DNA from: CANQBR01 sp964641395
GTDB lineage: Bacteria > Bacillota > Negativicutes > Acidaminococcales > Acidaminococcaceae
Direction of reading: 5' to 3'
Length of the DNA: 21,518 bases
NCBI GenBank assembly: GCA_964641395.1
Contig: CAZXKQ010000030.1
Span: 1-21,518 of the forward strand
The translations under genes and the position numbers were made by a program. This document shows, piece after piece, positions 6,500 through 14,127 of this stretch (position 1 is its first letter; each line of letters starts with the position of its first letter). The notes beneath the pieces are model-generated. The model was not told where the DNA came from. It did not search any database and worked only from the letters and a program-made list of their open reading frames with translations.

Positions 6500-8866
6500 T
6501 TATAAATCTACGATGGTGACCCCGCCGCCTCCCTCTTCCAGGCTGGCGGGCCGCAGCTGCCGTACGTAGGGGTTGCCCTCTAGGTAGGCCAGCAGCCCGG
6601 CCTTCAGGGCGCCGGTGCCCTTGCCGTGGACTAGCCGCAGGCTGTTGACGCCGCTGAGGATGGCCCTGTCCATGGCCTTCTCCACCACGGCCACCGCCTC
6701 GGCCAGGGTCAGGCCCCGCAGGTCCAGCTCCTGCCTGGCCTCCAGCCGGGCGGCCAGGATCTGCTGGCCGTAGCCGGCCCCCCTCTTGCGGGTCTTAAAC
6801 TCCCGGGGCACCGTGTCCAGGGGCTGGGCCTTGGTCAGCAGGCACTTCTCCAAGGGCACGGTGAGCTTGAGGATGCCCGCCTGCACCACCACCTCCTGCC
6901 CCTGGCGGCCTACGATGGTGCCGCTCCTGCCCAGGCTGGTGACGAAGACCGTCAGCCCCTTCTTAGCCGTCTCCTCCGTCAGGGGGCTGCCGGCAGGGGC
7001 CTCCCTCTCCTCGCTGAGGTTCTTGTTCAGCTTCTCCCGGGCCTCCTGGGCCAGCTGGGTCAGCCGCTGGCTGTCCAGGTCGGCCTTCAGCCCCCGCAGC
7101 TCCTTGAGGACGGCCTCGGCCTCCCTGCGGCTGGAGCGGTAGATCTCGTCCGCCTCCTCCTTGGCCTGGCGCAGCAGCTCCTTGCGGCGCTTTTCAAAGT
7201 CCGCCTTAGCCGCCGCCAGCTGGTTCCGCAGCTGCCTGGCCTCTAGCTGGAGGGCGGCCGCCTCCCTGCTGCTGCTCTCGTACTGCCGCCGCTCCTGCTC
7301 CAACCCCCGCAGCACGTCCTCCATGTGGGCGTGCTCCTGGTTGAGGTAGCGGCCGGCCGCCGTCACTATCCCCTCCTCCAGGCCTAGGCGTTTGGCGATG
7401 TTGAAGGCGTTGCTGCTGCCTGGCACCCCCAGCAGCAGCCGGTAGGTGGGCCGGAGGCTGACGTCGTCAAACTCCACGCTGGCGTTGATCATCCCCGGCT
7501 GGCTGTAGGCGAAGGTTTTCAGCTCGCTGTAGTGGGTGGTGGCCATCACCCACACCCCCCGCTGGTGGAAGTGCTGCAGGATGGCCATGGCCAGGGCCGC
7601 CCCCTCGTTAGGGTCGGTGCCGGCGCAGATCTCGTCTAGCAGGACCAGGTCCCCCGGCCTGGCCTGGGCCAGGATGGAGACCAAATTGGTCATGTGGGCG
7701 GAAAAGGTGGACAGGCTCTGCTCTATGCTCTGCTCGTCCCCGATGTCCCCGTAGACGGCGTTGAAGACCGGCAGCTGGGCGCTGAGGGCGGGGAGGAAGA
7801 GGCCGGCCTGGGCCATGAGGGCGAAGAGGCCCAGGGCCTTCAAGGCCACCGTCTTGCCGCCGGTATTAGGGCCGGTTACCAGCACTGTGCCGTGCTCTCC
7901 CCCGATGCTGAGGTCGATGGGCACCACCTTGGCCCCTGGGATGAGGGGATGGCGGCCCTGCTGTATCTGCAGGGGCCCCTCTGCCAGCAGTTGGGGCCGG
8001 GCGGCGTGCTGCTCATGGGCCAGCAGGGCCTTGGCGCTGATCAGGTCCAGCTCCGTCAGCACCTGGAGGCCTGTCAGCAGGGCCGGGCCGTCCTGGCCCA
8101 CTCCGGCGCTCAACTGCTGCAGGATCCGCTCCACCTCCGCCTTCTCCTCGCTGCTGTAGCGTTTAATGTCGTTGTTCAGGTTCAGCACCGCCAGGGGCTC
8201 GATGAAGAGGGTGGCGCCGGTGCTGCTCTGGTCGTGGACCAGGCCGGGGAAGTTCAGGCGGTACTCCTGCTTAATAGGCAGCACGTACCTGTCCCCCCGC
8301 ATGGTGACCAGGTTGTCCTGGAAGTATTTTTGGTTGCCTGGGTCGTGGAGGATGGAGTCCAGCTTCTCCCGGATCCGGTTCTTAGCGATGGCGATGGCGC
8401 TGCGCAGGCCCCGCAGCTTGGGGCTGGCCCCGTCCTTCACCTGGCTGTGCTCGTCGATGGCCCCCTCGATCTGCCGCACCAGGCGGGTGAAGGGCTGCAG
8501 GGCCTGGCCCCTGGCCGCCAGGGCGGGGGCCAGCTCCTCATTGGCGGCTAAGAAGGCCTTCATGCCCCCTAGGGCCAGGGCGGTGTTCTGGATCTGGCGC
8601 AGCTCCTGGGGCTCCAGGATGCCCCCTATTTCCGCCCGCTTCACCAGGGCGGTGATGTCCCTGGCCCCGCCGAAGGGCAGGCTCTTGCCGGCCTCGTAGA
8701 GGTAGCAGGCCTGGGCCGTGTCCTCCTGGGCGGAGCGGGCCGCCCCCAGGTCCCCCTCTATCTGCAGGGCCAGGGCGGCCGCCCTGCCTAGGCTGGTGGC
8801 GGTCTTCGCTGCCAAGAGCTCCTTCACCTTGTCAAATTCTAGCGTCTTAATCGCATATCTAGCCAT
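6500..8866 (-). CDS. mutS2: MutS2 family DNA/ribosome-associated ATPase-nuclease
   Basis: From ATG 8866 the protein has 788 residues, the usual MutS2 length. It has core and clamp helices, then the MutS ATPase with Walker A GPNTGGKT (332-339), the region DIGDEQSIEQSLSTFS and Walker B LVLLDEICAGTDP. A long charged coiled coil follows. The C-terminal Smr domain carries LDLRG and HGKGTGALK. MutS2 proteins suppress recombination by cutting branched DNA, and in Bacillus MutS2 also acts on collided ribosomes. I prefer this start over an in-frame upstream one because AGGGGG lies eight bases before it and family members begin close to this point. It follows the U32 gene by 50 bases. No mismatch-recognition domain is present, which separates it from MutS. 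Confidence 0.95.
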   Translation of the reverse strand: MARYAIKTLEFDKVKELLAAKTATSLGRAAALALQIEGDLGAARSAQEDTAQACYLYEAGKSLPFGGARDITALVKRAEIGGILEPQELRQIQNTALALGGMKAFLAANEELAPALAARGQALQPFTRLVRQIEGAIDEHSQVKDGASPKLRGLRSAIAIAKNRIREKLDSILHDPGNQKYFQDNLVTMRGDRYVLPIKQEYRLNFPGLVHDQSSTGATLFIEPLAVLNLNNDIKRYSSEEKAEVERILQQLSAGVGQDGPALLTGLQVLTELDLISAKALLAHEQHAARPQLLAEGPLQIQQGRHPLIPGAKVVPIDLSIGGEHGTVLVTGPNTGGKTVALKALGLFALMAQAGLFLPALSAQLPVFNAVYGDIGDEQSIEQSLSTFSAHMTNLVSILAQARPGDLVLLDEICAGTDPNEGAALAMAILQHFHQRGVWVMATTHYSELKTFAYSQPGMINASVEFDDVSLRPTYRLLLGVPGSSNAFNIAKRLGLEEGIVTAAGRYLNQEHAHMEDVLRGLEQERRQYESSSREAAALQLEARQLRNQLAAAKADFEKRRKELLRQAKEEADEIYRSSRREAEAVLKELRGLKADLDSQRLTQLAQEAREKLNKNLSEEREAPAGSPLTEETAKKGLTVFVTSLGRSGTIVGRQGQEVVVQAGILKLTVPLEKCLLTKAQPLDTVPREFKTRKRGAGYGQQILAARLEARQELDLRGLTLAEAVAVVEKAMDRAILSGVNSLRLVHGKGTGALKAGLLAYLEGNPYVRQLRPASLEEGGGGVTIVDL

Positions 8867-8916
8867 AGTCTTCCCCCTAGCCGAGGCCGGAACCTCCGGT
8901 CCCGGCGGCAACTGGT

Positions 8917-11367
8917 CTACACTACCCCTCTGAAGAAGTGGCCCCGGGTGGTGCCGGGCAGGTTGTCCTGGGGCGCCGCCCCCGCCAGGGCCTCTCGGTA
9001 GAGGGCGGTAAAGGAAGCCGCCTCCTCCGGGCTGTAGCAGCGGGCGTCTATGGTCAGCACCGCCAGCCCCGCCTGCTGTAGCCGGGGCACGTGGGCCGCC
9101 AGGGAGAGGTCGTAGGCGTTGAGGAGGTGCATCCGGCAGCGCTGATCCCCCACCAGGGGGAAGGCCGCCCCCTTCCTATCCCCTAGGAAGAGCCCCTGTT
9201 TGCAGGGTTGGGAACATAGGTTCCCGTTTCCTTCCCCTAAGAAGGCGCCGGGCAGGCAGTATTCCGAGACCATCAGCTCCAGCCGCCCCTGCACCACCGC
9301 CTCTAAGGGCAGGCTGCTGGCGGCGGCCAGGGTTTCTAGCTGCTCCAGGTTCAGCTCGCAGCTGAGGCAGGCCCCCTGGGCCCCCGCCTCTGCGTAAAAG
9401 GCCAGGCTGTCCCCGTTGAAGAGGTTCAGGCTCCTGCCGCACCAGAGGGGCGGGCTGCCTACCTGCCGGGCCAGCTGCCAGAGGCCGATGTTTTCGATGT
9501 AAAGGTAGTCCGCCCCTAGCCGGGCCCACTCAGGGAAGGCCTGCCGGTAGTAGGCCAGCTCCCCCTCCTTGACGATGCGGGGGGTGGCCAGGGCCAGCTC
9601 CCGGCCTTGGCGGCGGCAGAGGCGAGCCACCTGCTCATAGTCCCCCCTGCTAGGCTGGCGGCCGTTGAAGCAGTCGCCGCCGAAGAGGATGCGCTGGGCC
9701 CCGGCGGCCAGGGCCGCCTCCGCCTTGGCCACCGTGTCACAGTGGACGTTGATGATGCAGCCGTGGGATCCCTCCACCGCTCTGGCCATAGGGGCTGGGG
9801 CGCCGACAGGCGGGTACTTGGCCCGCAGGGGAGGGAAGCTGGCCAGCCGGGCCGCCTCCAGGGCCTCTATGGCCTGGCGCCTGGCCTGGTTCAGCTGGCT
9901 GAGGGGCAGCATCAGGCCCTCCTCTAGCTGGATGTCCGCCTCCTCTAACTGGTAGGGGGTGGTGCCCAGCCGCTCTATCTGCTGGTAGACGGCGGCCTCC
10001 GTCAGGGGCCGCTTCAAGGCGGCCTGGGCAGGAGAGCTGGTGGCCCCCTCCCCCCTGTTCCCCTCTGGGTCTATATAAGCCAGGCGCAGGGGCTGGCCTA
10101 ACTGGGCCCGCACCTGGGCCCGGAGGGGCAGCCTCTTCTCAGCCCCGGAGCCGAAGAAGCCCTGGGCGTAGTCCGCCAGCACCCGGTCCAGGGTGCGGAA
10201 GACCCTGTCCCCCAGGCCCACTCCCCGGGGCACAGGGATGGTGGCCACCTCCCCGGCCGCCGCCCTGTCGCACTGCCGGCCCTGGACGGAGAGGGCGGTG
10301 ACGGTGGTGCCCTGCCTGCCTCCCACCTTCACCCAGAATTCCAGGCCGTCCCCCAGGTGGAGCTCCCTTTCCAGCTTGATGCCGGCCTGGCCCCGGCCTA
10401 GGCTCACCACCCGGCCTAGGAGGACGCCCCTGTTGTTAGGCCGGGCGCTGCTGATCAGGGCCTTCCCCGGCCGCTCCAGCAGGTAGGCGGTGGTGAAGTC
10501 CCGGTTGAAGATCTGTTGGATGTTGTCCCTGTCCTCCTGGCTGACCTGGTAATGGCCTGCCAGGTAGCTGTCCAGGGCCCGCCGGTAGATGTCCACTACC
10601 ACGGCCACGTACTCCGGCCGCTTCATCCGCCCCTCGATCTTAAAGCTCATCACCCCCGCCTCTATCAACTGAGGCAGCAGGTCCAGGGTGTTGAGGTCCT
10701 TAGGGCTCAAAAGGTAGGGCCCGGTCTGGGGAGGCAGGGGCTGGGGCCGGCCGGCGGCGTCCTGCAGCACGTAGGGGAGGCGGCAGGGCTGGGCGCAGCG
10801 GCCCCGGTTGCCGCTCCGTCCCCCTATCAGGCTGCTGAGGAGGCACTGGCCGGAGTAGCAGATACACAAAGCGCCGTGGATGAAGCACTCGATGTCCTCC
10901 CCCAAGGCGCAGGCGGCCCGTATTTCTTCTAGGTTAAGCTCCCTGGCCAGCACGCTCCGCTCTATGCCCGCCTCCCTGGCGAAGGCCACGGCTGCAGAGT
11001 TGGTCAGGGTCATCTGGGTGCTGGCGTGGAGGGGCAGCTCCGGCACTAACTGCCGGGCCAGCCGCACCACCCCCAGGTCCTGGACGATGATGCCGTCCGC
11101 CCCTATGTCCCGCAGCCACAGCAGGTAGGAGGCCAGCTCCTCCCTCTCCCCCTGGTCTACCAGGGTGTTGACGGTGACGAAGAGCCGCACCCGCCGCAGG
11201 TGGGCGAAGCGCACCGCCTGCCGCAGGGCCTCCCGGTCAAAATTAGCCGCATAGGCCCGGGCGCCGAAGGCAGTGCCCCCTAGGTAGACTGCGTCGGCGC
11301 CGGCGTTCACCGCCGCCTCCAGGGCCTCCCAGGAGCCTGCAGGAGCCAAGAGTTCCAGTTTGCCCAT
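8917..11367 (-). CDS. U32 family protein (peptidase U32 / RlhA-like), long form
   Basis: The family includes collagenase-like PrtC and the RNA hydroxylation proteins TrhP and RlhA, which work on tRNA or 23S rRNA. The ATG at 11367 gives 816 residues beginning MGKLELLAPAGSWEAL, the typical U32 start, with AAGGA upstream. The Cys cluster CFIHGALCICYSGQC and GRCAQPC (Cys168, 175, 191 and 195) matches the conserved U32 set thought to hold a metal cluster. A middle segment with ISSARPNNRGVLLGRV is the DUF3656-like region. A C-terminal part again shows a U32-like pattern, SEYCLPGAF and NLCSQPC. The long form makes an RlhA-type role more likely than a protease role, but this is inference. The gene starts two bases after the zapA stop, so it is coupled to zapA. 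Confidence 0.9.
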   Translation of the reverse strand: MGKLELLAPAGSWEALEAAVNAGADAVYLGGTAFGARAYAANFDREALRQAVRFAHLRRVRLFVTVNTLVDQGEREELASYLLWLRDIGADGIIVQDLGVVRLARQLVPELPLHASTQMTLTNSAAVAFAREAGIERSVLARELNLEEIRAACALGEDIECFIHGALCICYSGQCLLSSLIGGRSGNRGRCAQPCRLPYVLQDAAGRPQPLPPQTGPYLLSPKDLNTLDLLPQLIEAGVMSFKIEGRMKRPEYVAVVVDIYRRALDSYLAGHYQVSQEDRDNIQQIFNRDFTTAYLLERPGKALISSARPNNRGVLLGRVVSLGRGQAGIKLERELHLGDGLEFWVKVGGRQGTTVTALSVQGRQCDRAAAGEVATIPVPRGVGLGDRVFRTLDRVLADYAQGFFGSGAEKRLPLRAQVRAQLGQPLRLAYIDPEGNRGEGATSSPAQAALKRPLTEAAVYQQIERLGTTPYQLEEADIQLEEGLMLPLSQLNQARRQAIEALEAARLASFPPLRAKYPPVGAPAPMARAVEGSHGCIINVHCDTVAKAEAALAAGAQRILFGGDCFNGRQPSRGDYEQVARLCRRQGRELALATPRIVKEGELAYYRQAFPEWARLGADYLYIENIGLWQLARQVGSPPLWCGRSLNLFNGDSLAFYAEAGAQGACLSCELNLEQLETLAAASSLPLEAVVQGRLELMVSEYCLPGAFLGEGNGNLCSQPCKQGLFLGDRKGAAFPLVGDQRCRMHLLNAYDLSLAAHVPRLQQAGLAVLTIDARCYSPEEAASFTALYREALAGAAPQDNLPGTTRGHFFRGVV

Positions 11368-11369
11368 GG

Positions 11370-11630
11370 CTAATCCTTCAAGGCCTCCCCTCGCAGCTTG
11401 CCGTACTTCTGCCGCAGGTCGTAGAGCTCTGCCGCCAAGTCCAGGGCGGCCCACACCGCCAGCTTCTTAGCGTTGATGCCGCTTTTGCCGGCAGCCAGCC
11501 GCTGCATCTTGCCGTCCACCATGCCCACGATCTCTTCCACCTGGGCGGCGGGGGCGTCGGTCTTCAGGCTATAGGTCTCCCCGAAGATGCTCACCTTGAT
11601 CACTTGGGACTGGGCTTTCACCGTTGCCAT
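11370..11630 (-). CDS. zapA: Cell division protein ZapA
   Basis: This small coiled-coil protein promotes bundling of FtsZ filaments at midcell. The 86 residues show the family layout: an N-terminal beta strand with KVSIFGETYSLKTDA, then VEEIVGMVDGKMQ, then a long C-terminal helix with AVWAALDLAAELYDL. A GTG three codons earlier would overlap the preceding gene. I chose ATG 11630 because AGG lies eight bases upstream, inside the end of that gene. Its stop is two bases before the U32 start. The zapA-U32-mutS2 order is familiar in Firmicutes, which supports the identification. Confidence 0.9.
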   Translation of the reverse strand: MATVKAQSQVIKVSIFGETYSLKTDAPAAQVEEIVGMVDGKMQRLAAGKSGINAKKLAVWAALDLAAELYDLRQKYGKLRGEALKD

Positions 11631-11631
11631 C

Positions 11632-12483
11632 TTACGCACCTACTTCCACTGTTACTTGAAAACTATCCAGGCTGAAATTCTCCCAGGGCCGCTTGTAGGC
11701 CATTTTAATCACATGGGTGCCGGGGCCGCTGACCGCCAAAAAGAGGATCTCCGTCCCCGGGGTGCCGGTGCGGGTGTCCCCGGCCGCCGGCATCAGGAAG
11801 GAAGAGCCCACCTTGCTCACCCCCTGGTCGGCGCTAAAGGTCCAGTTGTTGCCGCTAGAGGGGTTGGCATCTAGTTTGAAGGCTATCAGCCCTCCCCGCT
11901 CCAGGCGCAGCAGCTTCCCCTCGCAGGAGCGGGTGAGCCGGGCTATCTGCAGCAGCCTGCCTGCCTCGCCGATGCGCAGGTAGGGGAGGAGGCTGCTGTA
12001 GGGCAGCAGCTCCTCATAGGGGCCCCCCTCCTGCCTGGCCAGCCGCAGCCCCTCCTCGCTGTAGAGGAAGCCCGTGCTGCCTGCCAGGGCCTGGCTCAGG
12101 CCGGGGTCGTTGACGAAGAAGTCCCCTATGCCCAGCTCCCTGCCGCTGGTCAGGTCCAGGTTCAAGGCCTGGTAGAAGCGGCCCCTCTCCCCCGCCGCCT
12201 CCAGCAGCAGCCCTACCAGGCTGGGCCTGTTCAGGGCCACCTGGTAGCTGAGGCTGCCCCGGCCGGCCCTCTCCGCCAGGGAACGGGCGGCAGAGCGGAT
12301 CAGCTCGTTGGCCTGCTTCTCCAGGGCGGGCTCGTTGGAGCCGTCGATGTAGGGCAGGGTGCCGGTCACATTCTTATACTCAGCGGTTACTGCTAAAATC
12401 GTGGTCTGCTGGTCTGCTGCACAGGGCCAGGCCCAGCACAGGGCCAAGAGCAGGGTGAGCAGCAGCCTAGCCAGGTATTTCAT
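11632..12483 (-). CDS. Secreted DUF3298/RsiV-like protein fused to chagasin-type (I42) inhibitor
   Basis: The 283-residue product has a signal peptide (positive start, hydrophobic core and CAA before Asp24), so it should be exported. Residues 30 to about 190 resemble the DUF4163/DUF3298 module of PdaC and RsiV, with ALNLDLTSGRELGIGDFF and LLPYSSLLPYLRI. Residues 203-280 match chagasin-family cysteine-protease inhibitors. They carry NPSSGNNW (207-214, the NPTTG loop), a Gly-rich loop GTPG (240-243) and YKRPWE (RPW at 265-267), the three loops that plug papain-like active sites. The start has AGAGGAG eight bases upstream. It lies between gltX and zapA, and its stop is one base before the zapA ATG. 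Inhibition of a papain-like protease is plausible from the loops, but the joint function of the two halves is unknown to me. Confidence 0.8.
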   Translation of the reverse strand: MKYLARLLLTLLLALCWAWPCAADQQTTILAVTAEYKNVTGTLPYIDGSNEPALEKQANELIRSAARSLAERAGRGSLSYQVALNRPSLVGLLLEAAGERGRFYQALNLDLTSGRELGIGDFFVNDPGLSQALAGSTGFLYSEEGLRLARQEGGPYEELLPYSSLLPYLRIGEAGRLLQIARLTRSCEGKLLRLERGGLIAFKLDANPSSGNNWTFSADQGVSKVGSSFLMPAAGDTRTGTPGTEILFLAVSGPGTHVIKMAYKRPWENFSLDSFQVTVEVGA

Positions 12484-12497
12484 AACGCTTCTCCTCT

Positions 12498-12519
12498 AAA
12501 AAAACGGGGCTACCCTCGG
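12498..12519 (-). terminator. Possible weak terminator between gltX and the inhibitor gene
   Basis: On the minus strand CGAGGG-TAG-CCCCG is followed by seven T. The stem has an A-C mismatch and only about five pairs, so it would stop few transcripts. It lies right before the ribosome site of the next gene and could lower expression of the downstream operon relative to gltX. Confidence 0.3.
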
Positions 12520-12530
12520 CCTGGGGCCTG

Positions 12531-13997
12531 TCAGCCCTGGGCCCTGATGTAGGCGCTGGCCGCCGCCAACCGCTCCAGGGTCCGCTCCCGGCCCAGCAGC
12601 ACCATCACGTCGAAGAGGCCGGGGCTGACGGTGCGGCCGGTGAGGGCCAGGCGGGTGGGATGCACCAGCTTGCCCAGGCTGAGGCCCAGCCGGGCCGCCA
12701 GCTCCGTGTAGGCCGCCTCGGTACTGGCCAGGTCGAAGGCCGGCAGGGCTGCCAGGGCGGCGGCGCAGCTGTCCAACAGCTGGGCGGCCTCCGGCTTAAA
12801 GTGCTTGGCCGCTCCCTTGGCGTCGTAGTCAGTCAGCGGGCGGAAGAAGTAGGTGGCCGCCTCCGCCACCTCCTGGAGGGTCTTGACCCGCACCCGCACT
12901 ACGTCCACCAGGCGGGCGAAGTAGTCCTGGTGCTCTGCCAGCCAGGCCTCATCTACCAGGCCGGCCTGGAGGAAGAAGGGGGCCGCCTCCGGCAGGATCT
13001 CCGCCAGGGGCAGGCTGCTCAGGTACTGGCCGTTGAGCCAGGTGAGCTTCTTGGTGTCGTAGATGGCCGCCTTCTTAGACATCTGCTCCAGCTGGAACTG
13101 GGCCACCGTCTCTGCCGGGGTGAAGATCTCCCGCTCATCCCCCGGGCCCCAGCCTAGCAGGGTCAGGTAGTTGACGATGGCCTGGTGGGTGTAGCCCTGG
13201 GCCCTGAACTCTTCCACCGAGGTGGCTCCGTGGCGCTTGCTGAGCTTGGAGCGGTCCGGGGCCAAGATCATGGACATGTGGCCGAAACGGGGAGGCTGCC
13301 AGCCTAGGGCCTGGTAGACCAGGAGCTGCTTAGGGGTGTTAGGCAGGTGCTCCTCCGCCCGCAGCACGTGGGTCATGCCCATCAGGTGGTCGTCGATGCA
13401 GACGGCGTAGTTATAGGTAGGTATGCCGTTGGACTTGAGGATGACGAAGTCGTCGAACTGGTCCAGGTTGAAGGTGACGGTGCCGTGGATCAGGTCCTCC
13501 ACCGTGATGCTGCCGCTGGCCGGTATCTTCAGGCGGATGGAAGGCTTGGCCCCGGCGGCCAGCCGCCGCTCCACCTCCGCCGCCGGCAGTTCCCGGCAGG
13601 TGCGGCCGTAGCGGAAGGGCTGCTTGGCCAGGCGCTGCTTCTCCCGGGCCGCCTCCAGCTCCTCCGGGCTGCAGAAGCAGTAATAGGCCTTCCCCTCCTG
13701 GAGCAGCTGCTGGGCGTAGGCCTGGTAGATGGCCAGCCTTTCGCTCTGGTAGTAGGGTCCGCAGGGCCCCCCTACCTCCGGCCCCTCGTCCCAGTCGATG
13801 CCCAGCCAGCGGAGGCTGGTCAGGATCTGGCTGACGCTGTCCTCCTTCAGCCGGGCCACGTCTGTATCTTCAATGCGCAAGATCAACTTGCCCCCCTGCT
13901 TGCGGGCGAACAGCCAGTTGAAAAGGGCTGTGCGGGCGCCGCCGATGTGCAAGTAGCCGGTGGGACTGGGGGCAAATCTTACCCTTACTTCTGCCAT
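12531..13997 (-). CDS. gltX: Glutamyl-tRNA synthetase
   Basis: This enzyme joins glutamate to tRNA-Glu, and in organisms lacking GlnRS it often also charges tRNA-Gln. The 488 residues are full length for a bacterial GluRS. Class I signatures are clear: RFAPSPTGYLHIGG with the HIGH-type motif at 17-20, and SKLSKRHG (250-257) as the KMSKS loop. The catalytic part also shows RIEDTD (41-46) and the YYCFCSPEEL segment, although the rest of a zinc site is not obvious. The all-helical anticodon domain forms the C-terminal third. The gene has its own near-consensus promoter and a structured 5' leader, and it starts the long operon that continues to the nucleoside kinase. Confidence 0.96.
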   Translation of the reverse strand: MAEVRVRFAPSPTGYLHIGGARTALFNWLFARKQGGKLILRIEDTDVARLKEDSVSQILTSLRWLGIDWDEGPEVGGPCGPYYQSERLAIYQAYAQQLLQEGKAYYCFCSPEELEAAREKQRLAKQPFRYGRTCRELPAAEVERRLAAGAKPSIRLKIPASGSITVEDLIHGTVTFNLDQFDDFVILKSNGIPTYNYAVCIDDHLMGMTHVLRAEEHLPNTPKQLLVYQALGWQPPRFGHMSMILAPDRSKLSKRHGATSVEEFRAQGYTHQAIVNYLTLLGWGPGDEREIFTPAETVAQFQLEQMSKKAAIYDTKKLTWLNGQYLSSLPLAEILPEAAPFFLQAGLVDEAWLAEHQDYFARLVDVVRVRVKTLQEVAEAATYFFRPLTDYDAKGAAKHFKPEAAQLLDSCAAALAALPAFDLASTEAAYTELAARLGLSLGKLVHPTRLALTGRTVSPGLFDVMVLLGRERTLERLAAASAYIRAQG

Positions 13998-14027
13998 AAA
14001 CTCTTCGTCTCCTTCTTCTCTGCCGCC

Positions 14028-14053
14028 AGCCCTGGGGCGGCACCGCCCCGGCT
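14028..14053 (-). promoter_or_regulatory. Stable hairpin in the gltX 5' leader
   Basis: GGGGCGG pairs with CCGCCCC around a 2-base centre (a loop of four or more in practice), extended by AGCC with GGCT. It lies between the promoter and the ribosome site. No U-tract follows, so it is not a terminator. It may stabilise the mRNA or have a regulatory role. Confidence 0.45.
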
Positions 14054-14073
14054 GTCACGTGCTCTATCTATTC

Positions 14074-14102
14074 ATTATATAATTATTTCCCCTCGGTGGC
14101 AA
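14074..14102 (-). promoter_or_regulatory. Sigma-A promoter of gltX
   Basis: TTGCCA (14097-14102) and a perfect TATAAT (14074-14079) are separated by 17 bases, in an AT-rich patch within GC-rich DNA. It lies between the helicase stop and gltX. Confidence 0.88.
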
Positions 14103-14127
14103 TACTTAGCCGTAGCTTAGGCCGTTT

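Noticed and set aside
7694..8551. Long plus-strand open frame opposite mutS2, with similar ones at 4303-5043, 5054-5788 and 13347-14120
   Set aside because: These are GC-rich antisense shadows with no family resemblance and no ribosome sites, opposite clearly identified genes.
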